From Scalesia atractyloides (lineage: Eukaryota > Streptophyta > Magnoliopsida > Asterales > Asteraceae), in the NCBI GenBank assembly GCA_947069175.1, contig CAMTDV010000013.1, positions 29,267,857 through 29,331,856 of the forward strand: DNA of 64,000 nucleotides, in the 5' to 3' direction. Shown in pieces: positions 49,735-60,412 of this stretch; positions within the stretch are counted from its first letter, which is position 1, and every line of letters begins with the position of its first letter. Below the pieces are notes generated by a model, which saw nothing but the letters and a program-made list of their open reading frames with translations, was not told the origin of the DNA and searched no databases. The position numbers and the translations under genes are program-made.

Positions 49735-50520
49735 ATGGAACTTCTCATAACCGCCTGATAACGCCTCTGATCCTTTGACAAGAATACTTATATATAGGAA
49801 GTACCAGCGGCGTATCCACCATATTCTTGTCAAATTTTCATTGGTTTTATCAGTGAATTATGATTAGTCCTATAACTCTACAACCAATACAACAAACATA
49901 AAAATACTGAAATGATATATATCTGTGCGATCAAGGCTCAATCAAACGGAGCCGATCGTATTGTATGTATTGAGAATGAAATTGTCTGTGTGCTCAAGGC
50001 TCAATCAAACGGAGCCGAGCTTATTGCATGTATTGAGAATGGAATTGTCTGTGTGCTCAAGGCTCAATCAAACGGAGCCGAGCTTATTGCATGTATTGAA
50101 AATGAATAACTTAATCACAACAAACAGCCTATGCATGGAACCTCTCATAACTGCCTGATAATGCCTCCGATCATTTGACAAGAATACTTATATATAGGAA
50201 GTACCAGCGGCGTATCCACCATATTCTTGTCAAATTTTCATTGACTTCATCCGCCAGTTATGATTAGTTCTATGCGACTCTACAACAAACACCACAACCA
50301 CAAGATACTGATAATGAAAATGTATGTGCGTTCAAGGCTCAATCAAACGGAGCCGAACGTTTTGCATGAACTGGAAATGTAAATTGATCTGTGTGCTCAA
50401 GGCTCAATCAAACGGAGCCGAGCGTATTGCATGTATTGAAATGTAAATTGAACTGTGTGCTCAAGGCTCAATCAAACGGAGCCGAGCGTATTGCATGTAT
50501 TGAAATGTAAAGTGAAATGA
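49735..50520. repeat. Duplicated structured block in E2 3' non-coding region
   Basis: A ~150-bp block with a 12-bp perfect hairpin occurs at 49775-49833 and again exactly 400 bases on at 50175-50233. Each block is followed by three ~60-bp units (49912-50103 and about 50328-50510) containing 'aaggctcaatcaaacggagcc', a GGCTC/GAGCC stem-loop. Open frames across these units are by-products of the repeat. Confidence 0.85.
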
Positions 50521-50738
50521 AATGTATTGCATGTGAGACACAACTCAGCTTCTGAGATATGTCGTGAATTATGATGATATGAATATTAAATCAATGAGTA
50601 TAAAACCAACTGAACTAGTAATTTGCATTAAAATTCTTGGATAAAATTCCAATTGAGATACGTGAAAATTGAGATAACATAAAGAAAACATAAAAACTAA
50701 GTGATTAGAGTTGAATCTTGATTCTTGGTGAGAGAAGG

Positions 50739-52082
50739 CTAGTTAAGTGGTTGGTTTGGACCGTTAGCATCTTCAACAGGATTGGCGTTGATGTTATAAA
50801 CTCTTCCTCTTGCTGGTGGTGGAGCTGGGTTTGCTTGGTTTGCTTGGTTAACTGGGTTTGCTTGAGCTTGGGCGTTTATGATATTAACCAAACGAGGACA
50901 CGTGTTTCTAAAATGGGTAGGGTCGCCACAATTGAAACAAGCTCGAACATATGGGTTCATGGGGTATTGAGGTTGTTGATATGTTTGGGTCATGGGTTGA
51001 GTAGGGGTTAAGGTTTGGTTTTGAGCGGTGCGGCAAACTTTGCTCAAATGACCGTAGCGTCCACAATTCGCACATAGTCGACAGGGTGAAGTAGTTGGAT
51101 GGTGATAGAAACAGGTGTTGCATTGAGGGTGAGGTCCAATGTAAGGTTTCTTATTTGGGTAAGTTGAGTTGGGTGCTACTTGAGCGTTTGGGATAGTTTG
51201 AGGAGGTACAACTTGTGAAGCTGGTTGTTTGCGTTGGGTGACGGCGAAGACTTGCCCATCACGCTTTCTCTTAGATGTAGGTGGTGTAGAGGATTCGGTT
51301 CGGGTGGGGTTTGAGGTTTCCGTTGATGCTTTATCCTTCTTCTTTTCCTCTTTGAAATCTTTGTTCCGGATTCGGTTTTCGGTGAGCGCGGTTGCTAGTT
51401 CCATTGCTGCTTCCAAAGTTGCAGGCGAGGTGCTTATTACAGGGTCTTGAATCTTTGATGGAAGACCACGAATGTAGTGCTCGATCAAACGGTAGAGGGG
51501 AGTGAACAAGTTGGGAACCATTTGATTTAGCTCAAGGAATCTCTTGTTGTATGTGGTGTGGTCGCCTTCCTTTTGTTTCAAAGCATGGAACTCATCCTCC
51601 AATTTCTTGATTTCACTTCTTGGGCAAAACCGTCTTGTCATGATTCCCTTCAACTCTTCCCAAGTCAAGGTCATAGTTTCTTCAACACCTCGTTTGGTCT
51701 TTTCTGTATTCCACCATGTGAGTGCTGTTCCAAGTAAACGACCGGTAGCATAACGCACTTTGCGATCATCGGGGCAATCGCAATTTAGAAAAGTGTTCTC
51801 CATTTCTTCGAACCAATGGAGAAGAGCGGTGACACCTTCAGTTCCTTCGTATTTTGGAGGATCGCAGGATTTGAAATGTTTGTAGGTGCATTTAGTGACT
51901 GAAAGGTTGATAGTGTTTTGATCCTCTTGTTGGGTTGGGTTAACGGAATTAGCGGTAAGGGCTTGTTGAACTTGAACTACGATGTTGGGTATTATGGTCG
52001 CCATTTGCTGAGCGATTTGGGTAGCCATGCGTTCACGGGCTTTTTCTGCTCTCATCTTCCTACGGGCGAGGTTAGAAGACAT
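50739..52082 (-). CDS. E2 gag (capsid and nucleocapsid), intact
   Basis: 447 codons from the ATG at 52082. The N-terminal ~60 residues are helical and Gln-rich. Residues ~65-230 form a retrotransposon gag domain (YKHFKSCDPPKYEG, ALLHWFEEMENTF, TWEELKGIMTRRFCP, FLELNQMVPNLFTPL). A Lys/Glu-rich linker follows, then three knuckle-like motifs: CNTCFYHHPTTSPC, CANCGRYGHLSKVC and CFNCGDPTHFRNTC. The last two are canonical CX2CX4HX4C. The C-terminus is Asn/Pro/Gln-rich. Gag assembles particles and binds RNA. The frame is uninterrupted, and no protease or pol frame follows, so the protein ends at a normal stop and is not a gag-pol fusion. Transcription is expected from the 5' LTR at 52883-55460. Confidence 0.93.
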   Translation of the reverse strand: MSSNLARRKMRAEKARERMATQIAQQMATIIPNIVVQVQQALTANSVNPTQQEDQNTINLSVTKCTYKHFKSCDPPKYEGTEGVTALLHWFEEMENTFLNCDCPDDRKVRYATGRLLGTALTWWNTEKTKRGVEETMTLTWEELKGIMTRRFCPRSEIKKLEDEFHALKQKEGDHTTYNKRFLELNQMVPNLFTPLYRLIEHYIRGLPSKIQDPVISTSPATLEAAMELATALTENRIRNKDFKEEKKKDKASTETSNPTRTESSTPPTSKRKRDGQVFAVTQRKQPASQVVPPQTIPNAQVAPNSTYPNKKPYIGPHPQCNTCFYHHPTTSPCRLCANCGRYGHLSKVCRTAQNQTLTPTQPMTQTYQQPQYPMNPYVRACFNCGDPTHFRNTCPRLVNIINAQAQANPVNQANQANPAPPPARGRVYNINANPVEDANGPNQPLN

Positions 52083-52866
52083 CTACAAGGAATACATGTC
52101 AAGAGTATGAGTTGGATGCCTTTGGGATCGTGGGTCGTGTTTGGGATTGAACGTTCATAAAGTAAATATAGAAAATAAATCTACTACATCCATAGGATGT
52201 CTTGGGCTTTGCTCGCTGTTAGGCCCGTCATGCCGCCATACTTTACCTGTGTAATCATGTGGGCCCCCATGAATACCGGTTTTTCATATGGTTCGCACGG
52301 TTTCTGCCTGGTTGCGTACACAAAACCCGGAGAAAATCGAGAAATATGTATACAACGTGTGATATTCGGAATGTGTCCAGGCATGGGCACGGTGACATCT
52401 CAAAGTGAGGTTAGTTCGAACGACGTTTGGTGTGGCATGCTTTGGCCTAATAGGTCCGTCGTACTCTCATCGTTAGTCCCCAGGTAGGCAAACTGGTCCG
52501 TTATTTTGGATTTATACGAATGCCAACCTAGACAGGACGTTCCGACTACCGGTACTTGTACCCTTCCAGTTACTACATGCCCGTCGCAGAACTTACTTTG
52601 ATGAGAATTGAAAATTGCACAAAATCTTTGGATATTGAGAGTATGAAAATAAATTGAATACATGAACATCGATATATGTATAATGAATATGTATATATGT
52701 ATAATGAATATGTATATGAGCATGTATGTTTGACTGAAATGTAAACAAATATGAAACAAATAAATATCACAAGTTTGTATGTAACCACCTAATCAAGTTA
52801 AATTTTAGGCAGACTATAGTATAGGCTCTAAGGGTCTAATAACCTATCCTATATCCCTATAGTCAT
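52083..52866 (-). mobile_element. E2 untranslated leader
   Basis: Conserved with the E1 leader; no coding frame. Confidence 0.6.
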
Positions 52867-52880
52867 GGCTCTGATACCAA
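52867..52880 (-). other. E2 primer binding site (tRNA-iMet)
   Basis: Minus strand TTGGTATCAGAGCC, two bases from the LTR edge at 52883. Confidence 0.9.
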
Positions 52881-54080
52881 TCTGTCACACCCCGACCCGC
52901 AGCGGAAAAGGTGATCGGGGCATAATTGGGTTATCATCAAAGCTCATGACATTTATTATATGTTTCATATTCATTAATACAATTTAATGGAAATAAATGA
53001 TACACCATATTCTATCTATCTGTCTAAGCTTCTTGGTTCTCTTCTAAGGCATATCCTATGTTTTCCTTGCTTCAACCTGTTTACCTGTATCATGTGTAAA
53101 AAGGTTTTGGATCAACATAATGTTGGCGAGTGAATCCTATGGAAAAACATTTGAACAAGTTTAACCAATTGATTATAAATAATGTGCATACCACATATGA
53201 GTAAATGTAGATGTAAATTTATTCACACAACACATAATATTGAATATTAAACTCACATACACCAAATGATTGTTTTGAGGCACGCGATGTTCGACTCGTC
53301 TCCCACGAGGAACTGATGGGCCTAATGAATGAGTTTTGAGGCACGCGTTGTTCCACGAACTGATGGGCCTAATAAATGAGTTTTGAGGCACGCGTTGTTC
53401 TCACGAACTGATGGGCCTTAATGAATGAGTTTTGAGGCACGCGTTGTTCTCGTCTCCCACGAGGAACTGATGGGCCTAATGTATGAGTTTTGAGGCACGC
53501 GTTGTTCTTACGAACTGATGGGCCTTAATGAATGAGTTTTGAGGCACGCGATGTTCTCGTCTCCCACGAGGAACTGATGGGCCTAAATAATTTGCATACA
53601 ACTTTGACAATATGTAATACATCACAACCAAACAATAGTTACATTCTAGTTTAGTTCATATAATGGTATAGCACGAATTTGCATAAGAAAATTAGTTTAA
53701 GCGACACATGATACACCCCAAAACATGAATAAAAAGGGGAGTTTGTAAGAATCCACTCACATTGGGTGCGTTCGGTTGATGAGGTTGAATGCACGCGAAA
53801 TGGTGTTAACCACGAGTGAAATTAATCCTAGATAAATCGCATAATGGTTCGGTAAGTAAACGGGTTTTATGAATCTATTTTAGTAGGATTGTTGGGTGTA
53901 TTTTTGTGAGTTTGAGGCTATTTTCTAACCTTAAAAATGTTATTTTTAAGTATTAATAATTGATTTTTAATTAAAATAATTAAATAAAAATAATAAAAAA
54001 ATATTTTATTTTATTGCTACAGTACACGTTGACCGTTGACTTGACTATCGTTGACCGGTTCATAGGCATTTTGTTGTGCG

Positions 54081-54489
54081 CCGGGTGAGGCTCGAACCCG
54101 AGACCTCCCGTACGCGTGCACGCAGCTCTACCAACTGAGCTACGTGTCTAACCCGTTATATATCCGATTTTAATTATATATATATATTAATTAGATTTAA
54201 CAGAAATCCTTTATTATTAAAAACGAAATAAATCTCAGAACCGGTGTGCTCCACAGGTCTCGAACCCGGGACCTGTGGGTTAGCGGACACACACTCCACC
54301 GCTGGACCGTGTGTCTCACTTGGTTATAAACTCAGTTATCAATATACTTAACATATCACAAAACACTCCGGTTCTGTTTTGCGAAAAAGAGAATTTTTAT
54401 CAAGGCGGCGTGTGTGAAACCGGAATCGAACTCGTGACCTTAGCTTTAAAAGTGCACACAGTCCGCCGCTGGACTGTGTGTCTAACCCG
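54081..54489 (-). other. tRNA-like modules M1-M3 (E2 5' LTR)
   Basis: M1 54081-54154, M2 54239-54319, M3 54409-54489, identical to the 3' LTR copies except G at 54465 in the loop of the M3 hairpin. Confidence 0.68.
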
Positions 54490-55196
54490 GTAATTATCTT
54501 GATTTTAATTATACTTAACGATTACTGAACTTCGTCTTCTTCACCGGTTTTAACCGGAAGTGACGACGGACTTGGTTCGAAAAGTTAATTCCTGTTCCTT
54601 TAGTGTTTTATGATCAATTACAGACGAGATAAAAGTAAAAAGGGAAGAAAATAGGCGTGAGATGTACCGACTGGTTTTACTCTGTTTTCCGGCAGAACTC
54701 CGGCGACAGAACTCTTTTTCCGGCGACAAGTACTTTGCAGCAGAAAGTCTTCCGAAGGCTTGAAAAGGGTGTGGGTGTTTTCGGAGAAAGTTTAGGGGGT
54801 TCAGTAAGCTCAGAGTTTACGTATACGGTTTTCCGGCGAATTATCAAGAATTTCCGGCGAGTGATTTTTCGCCGAGAAAAGGTGCGATTTGAGTGTGAAA
54901 GACCTCTGGCGAGTTGAGGTTGTATTTATAGGGTAGTATTGGGATTGAATGGGGTCTGAATTCGGTCTCAATTCGAAGTCAGCCGTTCTCCGGCGGTTAC
55001 AGCTGATGTCGCGGTTCAGACGTCGGTTATAACCGTCGTAATAGTTAAGACTTCGGTTATATTGAGCGATAACGTAAATAAACGGCGAAATCGTCGGGAT
55101 TTCCGACGACTTTTATTTTGGGCGCAAAAATACAGAAATTGATTTCGGAACTTCAATATTTGAATTAAGTAATTCCTTTATTCACCAGAAAAACAA

Positions 55197-55270
55197 GTGG
55201 CGGAGCGGTTGTTCGGTTAAGAGATAAGTCTTTGGTTTGACCCGGTATAGACCCGAGTTCGAAACCCGGC
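55197..55270 (+). other. tRNA-like module M4 (E2 5' LTR, antisense)
   Basis: Same as 48987-49060; the single-base indel between the LTRs lies just before its A-box. Confidence 0.66.
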
Positions 55271-56030
55271 AAATGTAAAACATTTTTATTTTGATATTTT
55301 TGACAGATTTTCAAAAACTAAATACATATCCCCGCATAATATTTGATTACGGATCGTTTAAAATTATTTTGGGCATTTAATTCGCAACTAAAATTTTAAC
55401 TGACTGTTCGGTTGATAAGCGGAGCGGGTCTGGTAAATCCGTTTTTTGACGGATGTTACACACACATACACCAAATGATTGATTTTGAGGCACGCGATGT
55501 TCAACTCGTCTCCCACGAGGAACTGATGGGCCTAATGAATGATTTGCACGTAACTTGACAATATGTAAACATACATCACAACAAACAATATTTACATTAT
55601 AGGTTTAGATCATATAATGGTAATGGCACGAGTTTGAATAAGCGAATTAATTTAAGCGACACATGATACACCCCAAAACAAGAAAAAAAGGGGGAATTTG
55701 TAAGAATTCACTCACAGTGGGTGCGTTTCTTGGATTGATGATGAATGCACGAAATTGGGATTTAACCACGAGAGAAACTAACCTAAATAATAACATAATA
55801 ATTCGATAAATAATAAACTTTTATTTGAGATTAATATTTTTAATTAGTGTTCTTAATGGGTTTGTTAGATTTATTTTTGTGAGTTCAAGGAAATTTTCTA
55901 ACTTCAAAAATATTATTTTTAAGTGTTTTTAATTGATTTTTAAATAAAATAAATAAATAAAAATAAAATAAAAATTTTGACTTTTTGACCGTTGACCGTT
56001 GACCGGTCGGACCGTGTTAATTATGTGCGC

Positions 56031-56438
56031 TGAGTGAGGTTCGAACTTGTGACCTCCCGTACGCGTGCACGCAGCTCTACCAACTGAGCTACGTGTCTAA
56101 CCCGAAATATTTCTGATTTTATTTATATATATATACTATTTGGATTATTCAGAATTTTATTTAATTAAAAAGGTTTTTAAACTAATCGAACCAGTGCGCA
56201 TACTATACTCGAACCCGCGACCTTCGTATTGATTCGCACCCAGCCCATCCAACTGGGCTGGGTGTCTAACCCGTATAAGATAGGATTTTTATTTTATTTA
56301 ACCACTTTCTGTGAAGCGATCTGATTGGTTTTAAAAACAATGGATTTAATTTCAGTGGATCGGTGTGGTTCGAGTATCGAACTCGGTATTTTCCGTATAA
56401 AATGCACACAGTCCACCGCTGGACTGTGTGTCTAACCC
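56031..56438 (-). other. tRNA-like modules M1-M3 (E1 5' LTR)
   Basis: M1 56031-56104, M2 56187-56272, M3 56357-56438. All three 10-bp stems are unchanged although surrounding bases differ from the 3' LTR. Confidence 0.66.
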
Positions 56439-57165
56439 GATTATAACCCGTTTTTGATTAATTATAAACGCAACTTGACTTCGTCTTCTTCCTAGAACAT
56501 GACCCAGAACTGAACTTCGACTTATATGAATCTGTATCAGTTCTGGTTATTTGAAAAGATTGTGTAATGACATAGAAAGGTTTTAAGGTTGCATACCAAC
56601 TGGAAAATGCGGAATCTTGATGCCTCCGGCGACTGATTCCGACGGCTCGGAACAAAACTGATGACCAAACTTTAACAGAAACTTCCGAGTGATGAGCGAG
56701 TGAGTGTGTGTGTTCAGACTGAGAAGCAAATAGGTTTGTATTTATAGTGTTATGTCTAACAGGGATTTTTCGGTTTTCCGGCGAGATCCCGTTAACTGCA
56801 GGTCTTCCGACAAGTGTTTTCTGGTGAACAGAGAGTTGCGAGAAGGTTTAAGAGTGTGTATGTGCAATTCTAAAGAGTTCTAGAGCTCCTATTTATAGAT
56901 GAGAGAGATAGCTTGGATTGGGTTTCGGTTTAGAGAATTTCCGGTAAAAAACGGTTATGGCGAGATGTTAGCAGATCAATTGACTGCGGTTTTGGCTCGG
57001 TTTGAGTCTAGGTGCCTGATAGAGAGTAAATTTCGTGATCGATTGAAGAGAAACGGAAATCTTGGTGATTTCCGGTTGACTGGGTGCCGTTACATTTGGG
57101 CGGCATTTTGAACCTGGCCGAGAGTATAAAAGATTATTTGATTAGGTCATATCAGATGTTGAGTA

Positions 57166-57232
57166 TGTGGTGTAGCGGTGTTTGCTGTGTTTGGTCTTGA
57201 GAGTGACCCGGGTTCGAAACCCGGCGTCAGCA
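57166..57232 (+). other. tRNA-like module M4 (E1 5' LTR, antisense)
   Basis: Same A-box and perfect CCGGG/CCCGG T-stem as at 43010. Confidence 0.66.
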
Positions 57233-57422
57233 AATATTTTTTTTATTCATTAATTATTAGAAATTATAAATTATGGGTTTTAAATTCTAATCTATTTATT
57301 AATTATGTACCGTTTAAAATTTATTTGAGCATTAAATAAGCAACGAAAATTTTTAACTGGGTATTCGATTAATAAACGAAGCGGGTTTTGGAAACCCGTT
57401 TTTTGACGGATGTTACAACATA

Positions 57423-58236
57423 AGTGTGGGTCATGCTTATATATCTGATTATAACTCGCGTGAACAAATGTATTATACACGTGAAAGGAAGGAGCTTGTT
57501 CAAAGCTAAGTTTATAGGGGTGCAGGATTAAGTATGGTAATTGAATGTGAATAAGTAGCATGTCTTGTATGTAAGTATGTACACATGGTATTATAATGGG
57601 TGTAAGTAGTGTGAACTTGCATGTGCGGCGTATGAAGAGGACACGTAAATAATTAAATGAATATATGGAAGTGTGTACACGTATTGTTATCAAATGAATG
57701 TAAACCGATGGTAAATGTTTATGTGAAAAATGTAGGTTTTCAATATGTCAAGATTATGTGTTGCTAATCGTATTGCTTGAGTATAAAATGGAACTGCAGG
57801 TATAAGAATGATGGTGTCTCGAAAAGTTGAGGGCGGAGTGAATGATGTTGGAAGGGTAATCGAATGAAATAGCTTACATAGTTAGAATGCGTTATGGTCG
57901 TTTAATTATATACATTAAAATATATATAAAATGCCGCCATTTACTAATGGGTCGGTTTTTTATCGTGACCGCAGGTTACATGGATCATTACCATTTATGA
58001 CGAAGGACAAGCGGGGCTAAGATCGAGTTATTGAACATGGATTGTATGGAAGGGTGGTCACTTAGTTTATATTCGCATGCTATATTTGGTACATTAATTA
58101 AGGATGAATGATGTAATTCTTTTAAAGGAATCGTTTTTAAATGGTTTTCAAATATGTTAGAATAAATAAAAAAAAAGAAATTTTGAGGTCCGTATTTTCC
58201 GCTGCGACTTTTGGTTAAAACGTATTAAGGTCTAAC
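57423..58236 (+). mobile_element. Tekay-like LTR region, right part
   Basis: Resumes the sequence cut at 40843. It holds no frame. A likely LTR edge is near 58190-58236 with 'ccgctgcgacttttgg' and 'gtctaaca'. No primer site follows, which fits a solo LTR. Confidence 0.35.
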
Positions 58237-58293
58237 AATGGCCTATTTCTCACGGTTCTCACAACTCAAGGTGGTTCTCATTTTAACCCATCC

Positions 58294-58348
<55 letters not shown>

Positions 58349-59228
58349 GAGTAAGGTTCATGCGAAAACCACCTTTATTGCGAGAACCGCGATAACGATT
58401 GTGAACACAAAAAATTACCTAAAAAACACACAATTTTTGTTTTTAATATTTTTTACATAAAATCCGTATATTTTGTCAATAAAAAATTTCGAGTAACAAT
58501 TATTGATAAACATGTGCATATGTATTTCTTGGATGAATTTCGTAATACATTACCAGTTAAGGGGTTGTAAATATCAATGCTAAAAGTTGAGGGTAAAAGT
58601 ATATTAAAATACAAAAACTAAAAAAGAAAAAACAAATTTAAATTACTATTCACATAGGTTGGTAATTATAATATAGATAATATCTTCACATGTAAATATA
58701 GATAATGTAATATAGATAATATCTTCACATATAAATTTACAAAAGTATCCTTACTTTTATTTATAAAATTATCAAAATACCCTTCTGGTTAACGAATATT
58801 TTGGATAAAGTTAAGCTCAGGAACCATATTAAAACAAAAATAGTAACCGCAATAAGTATTTTAACAATTTTTAAACTATTGACGTTAAAATTTGAAACCT
58901 CATAAAACAAAAACGAGGTTAACTTTTTTTAAGTTATTTTTTTTCAAAATATCAAAATTTCTCACACTAACATGGGTTGCATCTCATGTTAAGGACCTAA
59001 AATATTGTATGTGGAAGAAGTCAAAGAGCATGAATTAGTCCAAAGTTTCGTACTAGCTTCATATAATCCGACAAATTTTGTTGACCATAGTGGTCATTCC
59101 TTACATAATTGATGTTACAAAAAGGGGTTTTACATTAATTGACAGACAGTCGAGAGTTAATAAGGCTACCAAGTGGAGAATTAATAAGGCTACTCAGTGG
59201 CCAGCGTAGGGTATTGCTCTTTTGCCTC
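58237..59228. repeat. TA/TG microsatellite with 'gagaaccacc' elements in inverted arrangement
   Basis: The dinucleotide tract 58293-58347 is flanked on the left by (reversed) 'gagaaccaccttgagttgtg' and on the right by 'gcgaaaaccacctttattgc', related arms pointing away from the tract. The rest is AT-rich with no gene. Confidence 0.5.
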
Positions 59229-59235
59229 CACCACT

Positions 59236-59734
59236 TAGGGGTGTCAATTAAATCTAAGTAAACCTAAAACCTAACATATTTAGAGCGGATTTAGAGTCAC
59301 TTAATCGAGTTTGGGATTAGTTTTTATTTTTTATGGGTTTAGGATGAGTTTAGGATTTTGTAATATACCCGTTTACCCAACGCAATTATCCGATAAAGTG
59401 TATTCGTTTACCCGATATAATTTTATTTATATTTTTAAATATGTATACACATGATACCTTCATTTTTATACATATAGGTATTTTATGCAGTATACACGGT
59501 AGTTATTTGATATATTTTTTAGTGATAATACTAAATGTAACTGATAAGTAGTTACCCGATGGGTTTTTTGGAGAGGATGGGGGTTTACCCAACAAGTAAT
59601 TTTCAAAATTAACAGGTTTACCCGAAACCCGCGGGTATACCGATCTCCGATGGGTATTTACCTACTAGAAACCAATTTGGGGTTGGGATTACCTAAACCC
59701 AACCCCGTCCCAAAACCCACATTTGTCATCCCTA
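59236..59734. mobile_element. hAT-like MITE
   Basis: Left end TAGGGGTGTCAAT, right end (reversed) TAGGGATGACAAAT; many 'acccg / cgggt' repeats inside. Non-coding. Possible degenerate 8-bp duplication ccaccact / cacccacc. Confidence 0.55.
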
Positions 59735-60345
59735 CACCCACCTCAACCAGGTACTAATGCCCGACGGGAATTTACCCGCTCTCACACCATCCCGGCTCCG
59801 CCAAAAAGGAGCGTTATGGAGTGCCTCGTCAAGCCCTTAACGGTCGCTAGAGGGAGACTTTAGTGGGCCATGTGCATAAACCAAGCAAATTTTTTTTCTA
59901 TTTTTTTGTTTTTTGTTAATAGTCAAAGGGGTTTATAGGTTTTATTCTACACCATGTTAGTTAAGGGTGTGAGGGCTTTAAAGTCTCTCCGTCTACATAC
60001 GTGGTCTTAAAACCCTAGAGACTTTATTCTACACTAACAACCTAAGTTTTCCAAACAAGAGATACTGTAAAAACACGAGATCCAAATACAAATACTAAAT
60101 ACCTGTTTTTACTCACTATTGTGATAAGATTCTAGTTGAAGTGTATTCGAGAAGGAAATGGAATCGGGTCAAAGTTGCCAACATGGGTCAGTTCGGTTAT
60201 GTTTTCGGGTTTGAGCTATAGCCATTGGGTAAGTGGAAAAGTTGGAGGCAGTTACTATGCCTATTGTTAGGGGTGCAAACGAGCCGAGCGGCTCGTGAGC
60301 TACTCGGGATCGGCTCGATAAAAAGCTCAAACGAGCCAAGCCTTA
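59735..60345. other. Intergenic plus truncated hAT end
   Basis: From about 60268, 'taggggtgcaaacgagccg' starts a hAT-type element with 'gagccgagc' repeats. It is cut after ~80 bases by the LTR starting at 60346. No gene. Confidence 0.5.
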
Positions 60346-60360
60346 TGTAAAACCCCAAAA

Positions 60361-60412
60361 ATATCAATATATATTATATATGTGTGTGTGTGTGTGTCTA
60401 TATATATATAAA
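60361..60412. repeat. TA/TG dinucleotide tract
   Basis: Mixed TA and TG runs near the LTR start. Confidence 0.85.

Larger units (their letters stand above)
46672..55460 (-). mobile_element. E2: young gag-only LTR retrotransposon nested in E1
   Basis: LTRs 46672-49250 and 52883-55460, internal region 49251-52882. Flanked by cacac (46667-46671 and 55461-55465); removing E2 plus one copy restores the E1 LTR sequence exactly. The LTRs are 2,579 and 2,578 bp. By reading I saw one substitution (A48254/G54465) and one single-base indel between them. Gag is intact, and pol is entirely absent from the 3.6-kb interior. The insertion is therefore recent and must have used enzymes supplied by another element. 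Confidence 0.93.
52883..55460 (-). mobile_element. E2 5' LTR
   Basis: Near-identical copy of 46672-49250, drives gag. Six tandem units at 53276-53586, TATA box at 54923-54930. Confidence 0.93.
40844..57417 (-). mobile_element. E1: gag-only LTR retrotransposon, split by nested E2
   Basis: Minus-strand element: 3' LTR 40844-43261, internal 43262-46274, 5' LTR 46275-46671 continued at 55466-57417. Flanked by acata (40839-40843 and 57418-57422). The internal region has a tRNA-iMet primer site, a broken gag with zinc knuckles, and a polypurine tract preceded by the palindrome 'aaatttcgtcccgaaattt', a hallmark of Tekay-type chromovirus 3' ends. There is no protease, RT, RNase H or integrase. It is thus a non-autonomous gag-carrying (TR-GAG-like) derivative. 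Its length without E2 is about 7.8 kb. Confidence 0.9.
55466..57417 (-). mobile_element. E1 5' LTR, second segment
   Basis: Continues 46671 and matches 41240-43261. It has one ~60-bp unit where the other LTR has two, plus scattered substitutions. Confidence 0.9.

Noticed and set aside
49912..50158. Short repetitive protein in E2
   Set aside because: The frame is a by-product of three 60-bp units on the strand opposite to the element.
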